A DNA stretch of 64,000 bases from Ciona intestinalis (Eukaryota > Chordata > Ascidiacea > Phlebobranchia > Cionidae), in assembly GCF_000224145.3 (NCBI RefSeq), contig NC_020167.2:2743611-2807610 (forward strand). Direction: 5' to 3'. Position numbers and translations under genes: made by a program. Every line of letters begins with the position of its first letter. Positions within the stretch are counted from its first letter, which is position 1. The notes under the pieces are model-generated. The model had not been told where the DNA came from. It saw nothing but the letters and a program-made list of their open reading frames with translations, and searched no databases. This document shows positions 60,446 through 64,000 of the stretch, piece by piece.

Positions 60446-60635
60446 TAGTACTGTGGGGGAGAATGGGACAATTTTAGCTAATAACATTCAAATATTCTGA
60501 TCGTGTTTTAATAATTAACAACGGTTCATGAGAGTCGAGGGATACGGTTTTATAATATTTTGAAAGTCATTTGTTTACTACCAAAGGGGACAAGAAAATA
60601 GAATTAAAAGGTGTCCCATCTTCCCCCACCCTACT
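60446..60635 (-). repeat. MITE copy 25 (unit A)
   Basis: Minus orientation, TAGTACTGTGGGGGAGAATG to ATCTTCCCCCACCCTACTA. Its counterpart in unit B is at 63084, so it was present before the duplication. Confidence 0.88.
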
Positions 60636-60659
60636 ATACTGCGAATCTGCGATTATGAA

Positions 60660-60807
60660 TAATTTTCTCCAATTAGGTAGTAAACAAATAACATTCAAGG
60701 AGCAATAAAACCGTTTCCACACGGCCGTGGTTAATCGTTTAAAACACGATCAGGCATATTTGGATATTATGTGATAAAGGTGTCGCGTCTTCCCCCAGTG
60801 TACTTTA
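60660..60807 (+). repeat. MITE copy 26 (unit A), left end missing
   Basis: The core (AATTAGGTAGTAAACAAATA) and right end (CGTCTTCCCCCAGTGTACTT) are present. It stands in inverted orientation to copy 25, about 25 bp away, recalling the inverted pair at 10026-10410. Confidence 0.75.
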
Positions 60808-61525
60808 TTTACAGAAAATAATTTGAAATAGTTCAACTGTTTTCTTGCCAAGCTAAATTCAAACCCATGTAATGTCACATCGCGGCTATAATTCACTATG
60901 AAACATCCCTTTATCTAAATATTTTCATTAAGGAGCGGTAGTATAGGAATCTTTTAATGTCTGAACCAGCCGGTACAAATTTAAACCGACATACAAATGC
61001 GTTCGCCTTTGGGTTAAAACGTTCAGCAGTTTTATCACCTCCGGCGATACAGAAGTGCGTGGACAATAATTAGATGAAACACAAAGCTCATATTTGTGCT
61101 TTTATAACACTTGGCTCAAAGTTTGCATAAAAATTAAATCTAGATTGTTCAGGTTTGAGATACATATATGTACAAGGTTTATGAAACATTTGGTTTTATA
61201 AAAAGTGGGTTTGCAATTTAAAAACACCATATTTTATTTATACATTTAAAATTATTAAAAATGCCTGGCATTGGTTAATTACCACGTTTTACGAAAAACA
61301 AGAATTATAAATAGTTACAAGTAACGAAGTACAGCGATTTATGATTGCAGTGTCATAATACTAGTATAACACTAATGCGATACCCGGGTATATTCCCCAG
61401 TGACTATTTGCGCCTTTAAGTTTATAAAACCGATGGTTTCGTTTTTTGACAGCAGTTCTTTTGAAAACAAAATTGTATTGCGTTATTCAATACCAAGGGA
61501 TCGCATGACGCGAATATTGGAGAAT

Positions 61526-61854
61526 GAATGAATGTGTAAGTTACTTTATTCTCGCGTGGCCGGAAAACGACAGTCGTTATCACACGGGTTTAACACCTCG
61601 TGCCAGCTTACGAGTTACCATGTATATGTTACTTGGTGGGTGATTATTATTATTTTATTATTATTATTTTTTTTTTTATGTATGGATGATAATTTAGACA
61701 ACTCATTAGTGACCACTGGGTTGGGCAATTGCCGTTAAGTGTCTTGCCCAAGGACACGTACGCCCACAATGGTAGCAGCGTCGAGCCTTGAACCCATTAC
61801 CTCTGGGTTACAGGCAGGTGCGCTAACCACTATATACCATGGCGCCGGACAAAA
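61526..61854 (-). mobile_element. Full-length tRNA-derived SINE with target duplication
   Basis: Read on the minus strand it opens GGCGCCATGGTATATAGTGG, has TAGTGGTTAGCGC (box A-like) and GGTTCAAGGCTCG (box B-like), and ends in a CATTCATTCATTC tail. AGAAT flanks both sides (61521-61525 and 61855-61859). It is absent at the same place in unit A (59181), so it inserted after the duplication. I recall a Ciona composite SINE called Cics-1; whether this is it was not checked. Confidence 0.85.
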
Positions 61855-62162
61855 AGAATATACACGGTTTGAATGGTTCTTCGCAACTCCGCATTGTTTG
61901 CATGTTGACGAGGCGACATATTACTTCTTTCTTAAACCGAGACACTTTGTCTAAAGTGGAAACGTCAATCCCGTGTCTACATTTTCTAGATTGTTCAATA
62001 AATCCGTTTGTCTGCATCTCTAACTGACAATATATATTGTTCTTTGATTGGCGTTCCCTTAGCCGTTTTAGATATTCAAAAGTCTTGCTGTTTCCGCAGC
62101 AAAGTGTTTATAAATCCCTGTCCCAAGACACTGTGGCATAATCGTATCTTCGAATATTCAAA

Positions 62163-62745
62163 ATGGATCGAAAATTGTTGCTTCTTCTTTTCCTTGCATG
62201 CTTGATCCTGGTTGAAGTCGAGGGCGCTCGGTAAGACGTTTAAAAACTATATGCTGTATTTTTGCTGGTTCACCTGAAGTTTTGTAATACCTAATTTTCC
62301 TTTTACAGACGTCGCCGTTGGGGCATTCACCGCCGACGTTGTCACTTATACCGACGACGATATTATTATTGGGGGACACATTGCTACCGTCGCAGATGGG
62401 GTTACTATCGTCGCCGCCGTGCTGGTGACATCTCAGAACAACCCGAAATGGAAGAAGATGTGCCCGAAGACCATGAGCCAGAACAAGGTATATATATGTG
62501 CATAATGTATACACTGACGCAAATGCAAACATTGCTAAAGTATGAATACGCCTCTTCAACGAGGAGACTACGAATTAGCATAGGAATGCATAAAATACCT
62601 GTTGGCCATTCTGGCGTGTTAGACGATGAAGCTTTATTTTTAGACTCTGATGGAAATTTTGTATTTTAACGCATGCTTTAATTCAGAAATGAAACCAGAA
62701 AACGATTTCGAAGAGACCGCAGAACAATTTGACAACCACGAATAA
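62163..62745 (+). CDS. Arg/Tyr-rich secreted peptide precursor, copy B (complete)
   Basis: Exons 62163-62230, 62309-62487 and 62687-62745 total 306 nt, 101 aa. Residues 1-22 form a Leu-rich signal peptide with a plausible cut after EGA. Residues 23 to about 62 are the basic block: 17 Arg in runs of three or four separated by aromatic spacers (WGIH, CHLY, YYYWGTHCY, WGYY), with two Cys that could pair. From about 63 to 101 comes an acidic tail with about 18 Asp/Glu and a single Lys (PENDFEETAEQFDNHE at its end), so the two halves nearly cancel in charge. This suggests a propiece that masks a cationic peptide until processing; an RRRR-AG junction is a candidate furin-type cut site. The intron 1 junction splits an Arg codon. 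TATA-like TTTATAAAT lies about 55 bp upstream; AATAAA at 62878. Best guess, an antimicrobial peptide of an undescribed family. Confidence 0.85.
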
Positions 62746-63083
62746 AGGAGCAAGATGCTTATAAACAATACGATGTCCCGTTTAATTGGTAAGCTACATA
62801 TTGTGCACTTAATCTTACGCTCCCTTTAACCATTTCTTTCTTTCAACAGATGGGTTTTCGTTTTTCACCAGTTATAAAATAAAAGTGAATCTTTAAATTT
62901 CATTCTGTGATCGTTGTATTTTGCCAAATCCTTATAGCATCGAGTTAGCAAAAACAGTGTGTTGGAATTGATTAGAAAATAGTGCGGGCTCTTTTAGCGG
63001 GTTAAGTTGTGCGCACATCGTAATTAAGACATCACATTACGCATCTTATAGCTATAGCGTATACGCAACAGGATATATATATA

Positions 63084-63275
63084 TAGTACTGTGGGGGAAG
63101 ATGGGACAATTTTAGCTAATAATATTCAAATATTCTGATCGTGTTTTAAACAATTAACAACAGTTCATGAGAGTCGAGGGATACGGTTTTATAATATTTT
63201 GAAAGTCATTTGTTTGCTACCAAAGGGGACAAGAAAATAGAATTAAAAGGTGTCCCATCTTCCCCCACCCTACTA
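63084..63275 (-). repeat. MITE copy 27 (unit B)
   Basis: Counterpart of the 60446 copy, with a few point differences and a shorter TA run at the left flank. Ends TAGTACTGTGGGGGAAGATG and ATCTTCCCCCACCCTACTA. Confidence 0.88.
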
Positions 63276-63297
63276 TACTGCGAATCTGCGATTATGA

Positions 63298-63446
63298 ACA
63301 ATTTTCTCCAATTAGGTAGTAAACAAATAACATTTAAGGAGCAATAAAACCGTATTCACACGACCGTGGTTGATCGTTTAAAACACGATCAGGCATATTT
63401 GGATATTATGTGATAAAGGTGTCGCGTCTTCCCCCAGTGTACTTTA
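63298..63446 (+). repeat. MITE copy 28 (unit B), left end missing
   Basis: Counterpart of the 60660 copy. It lacks the same left end, confirming that the truncation predates the duplication. Confidence 0.75.
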
Positions 63447-63823
63447 TTTACAGAAAATAATTTGAAATAGTTCAACTGTTTTCTTGCCAAGCTAAATTCA
63501 AACCCATGTAATGTCACATCGCAGCTATAATCCACTATGAAACATTCCTTTATCTAAACATTTTCATAAAGGAGCGGTAGTATAGGAACATCTTTTAATG
63601 TCTGAACCAGCCGGTACAAATTTAAACCGACTTACAAATGCGTTCGCCTTTGGGTTAAAACGTTCAGCAGTTTTATCACCTCCGGCGATACAGAAGTGCG
63701 TGGACAATAATTAGATGAAACACAAAGCTCATATTTGTGCTTTTATAACACTTGGCCCATAGTTTGTATCAAAAGTAAATCTAGATTGTTCAGGTTTCAG
63801 ATACATATATGTACAAGGTTTAT

Positions 63824-64000
63824 GCAGTTAAAGTGTATATAGGTTTTAACGTTCTAACTAGGTTTTAATACGAATGAATGAGGTAAAGTTGCCTTGCAGC
63901 ATCCGAGTATACAGTTATTTTACCATAATTTATTTATCTGTCAGGAGAGTATGAAGTCGTTAAACTTCTGTGATTGAAATTAGTTTGTTAAATCATGCAG
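63824..64000. other. Unique flank right of the duplication
   Basis: Similarity to unit A stops after AAGGTTTATG. No gene or repeat is visible before the window ends. Confidence 0.4.

Larger units (their letters stand above)
58870..61186. repeat. Tandem duplication, unit A
   Basis: It matches unit B (61204-63823) from GGGTTTGCAATTTAAAAACA to GATACATATATGTACAAGGT. The unit includes one peptide gene and two MITEs. The peptide exons are identical between units while the outer flanks differ by scattered substitutions and small indels. Confidence 0.93.
61204..63823. repeat. Tandem duplication, unit B
   Basis: Second copy of the 2.3-kb unit, lengthened by a SINE (61526-61854). Peptide gene starts lie 2664 bp apart. 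A few differences from unit A: GCGGGC for GTGGGC near 62984, small indels near 63030 and 63590. Confidence 0.93.

Noticed and set aside
61780-61854. Possible tRNA gene on the minus strand
   Set aside because: Box A- and box B-like motifs are present, but no cloverleaf acceptor stem closes and the sequence continues into a SINE body and tail; it is the SINE head.

Overview
The window is gene-dense, AT-rich animal DNA with compact introns (many of 100-500 bp) and canonical GT-AG splice sites. The proteins are chordate-like but diverged: a FAXDC2-type hydroxylase, SLX4, a PLP/M6 proteolipid, ferritin H and a multi-repeat beta-thymosin. Small MITEs and tRNA-derived SINEs recur throughout. Together these point to a tunicate, most likely Ciona (inference; no species marker was searched). 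I built the gene models by hand from splice sites, reading phase and family motifs. Every complete model closes in frame.

Layout. 128-1224 (+): the last three exons of an unrecognised gene. 2436-5339 (-): an eight-exon FAXDC2-like fatty acid hydroxylase, 332 aa. 9358-18764 (+): a 261-aa protein with a myristoylation-type, acidic N-terminus followed by five beta-thymosin repeats. 21001-28964 (-): SLX4, 16 exons, 1297 aa, with UBZ-like fingers, MLR motif, BTB, SAP and the C-terminal domain; its last large intron holds a separate three-exon coding unit (22260-22982). 31121-37050 (+): a six-exon MS4A/CD20-like four-TM protein. 38526-48351 (-): a nine-exon PLP/M6-like proteolipid with a very long Arg/Ser-rich tail. 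A complete five-exon ferritin H gene (42270-43678, +) lies on the opposite strand inside its fourth intron. 50715-53272 (-): a two-exon, 204-aa acidic protein with an MGC acylation start.

55988-62745 holds the most unusual locus: a cluster of small secreted peptide precursors. Each has a signal peptide, an Arg/aromatic-rich basic block and an acidic tail. Two identical plus-strand copies (59499 and 62163) lie in a 2.66-kb tandem duplication. A diverged minus-strand relative (55988-56757) has an acidic tail built of tandem repeats and appears disrupted as assembled. An orphan 5'-flank fragment lies at about 57610-57780. The layout resembles tunicate antimicrobial peptide precursors, but the Arg/Tyr-rich core matches none that I recall (clavanin, styelin, Ci-MAM, Ci-PAP).

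Repeats: about 28 copies of one roughly 190-bp MITE whose ends begin TAGTAGGGTGGGG (probably the element I remember as Cimi-1), at least five clear SINE copies, a hAT-type MITE with an 8-bp target duplication, and a short MITE at 41039-41172. No rRNA, stand-alone tRNA, CRISPR array, retrovirus or Polinton was seen.
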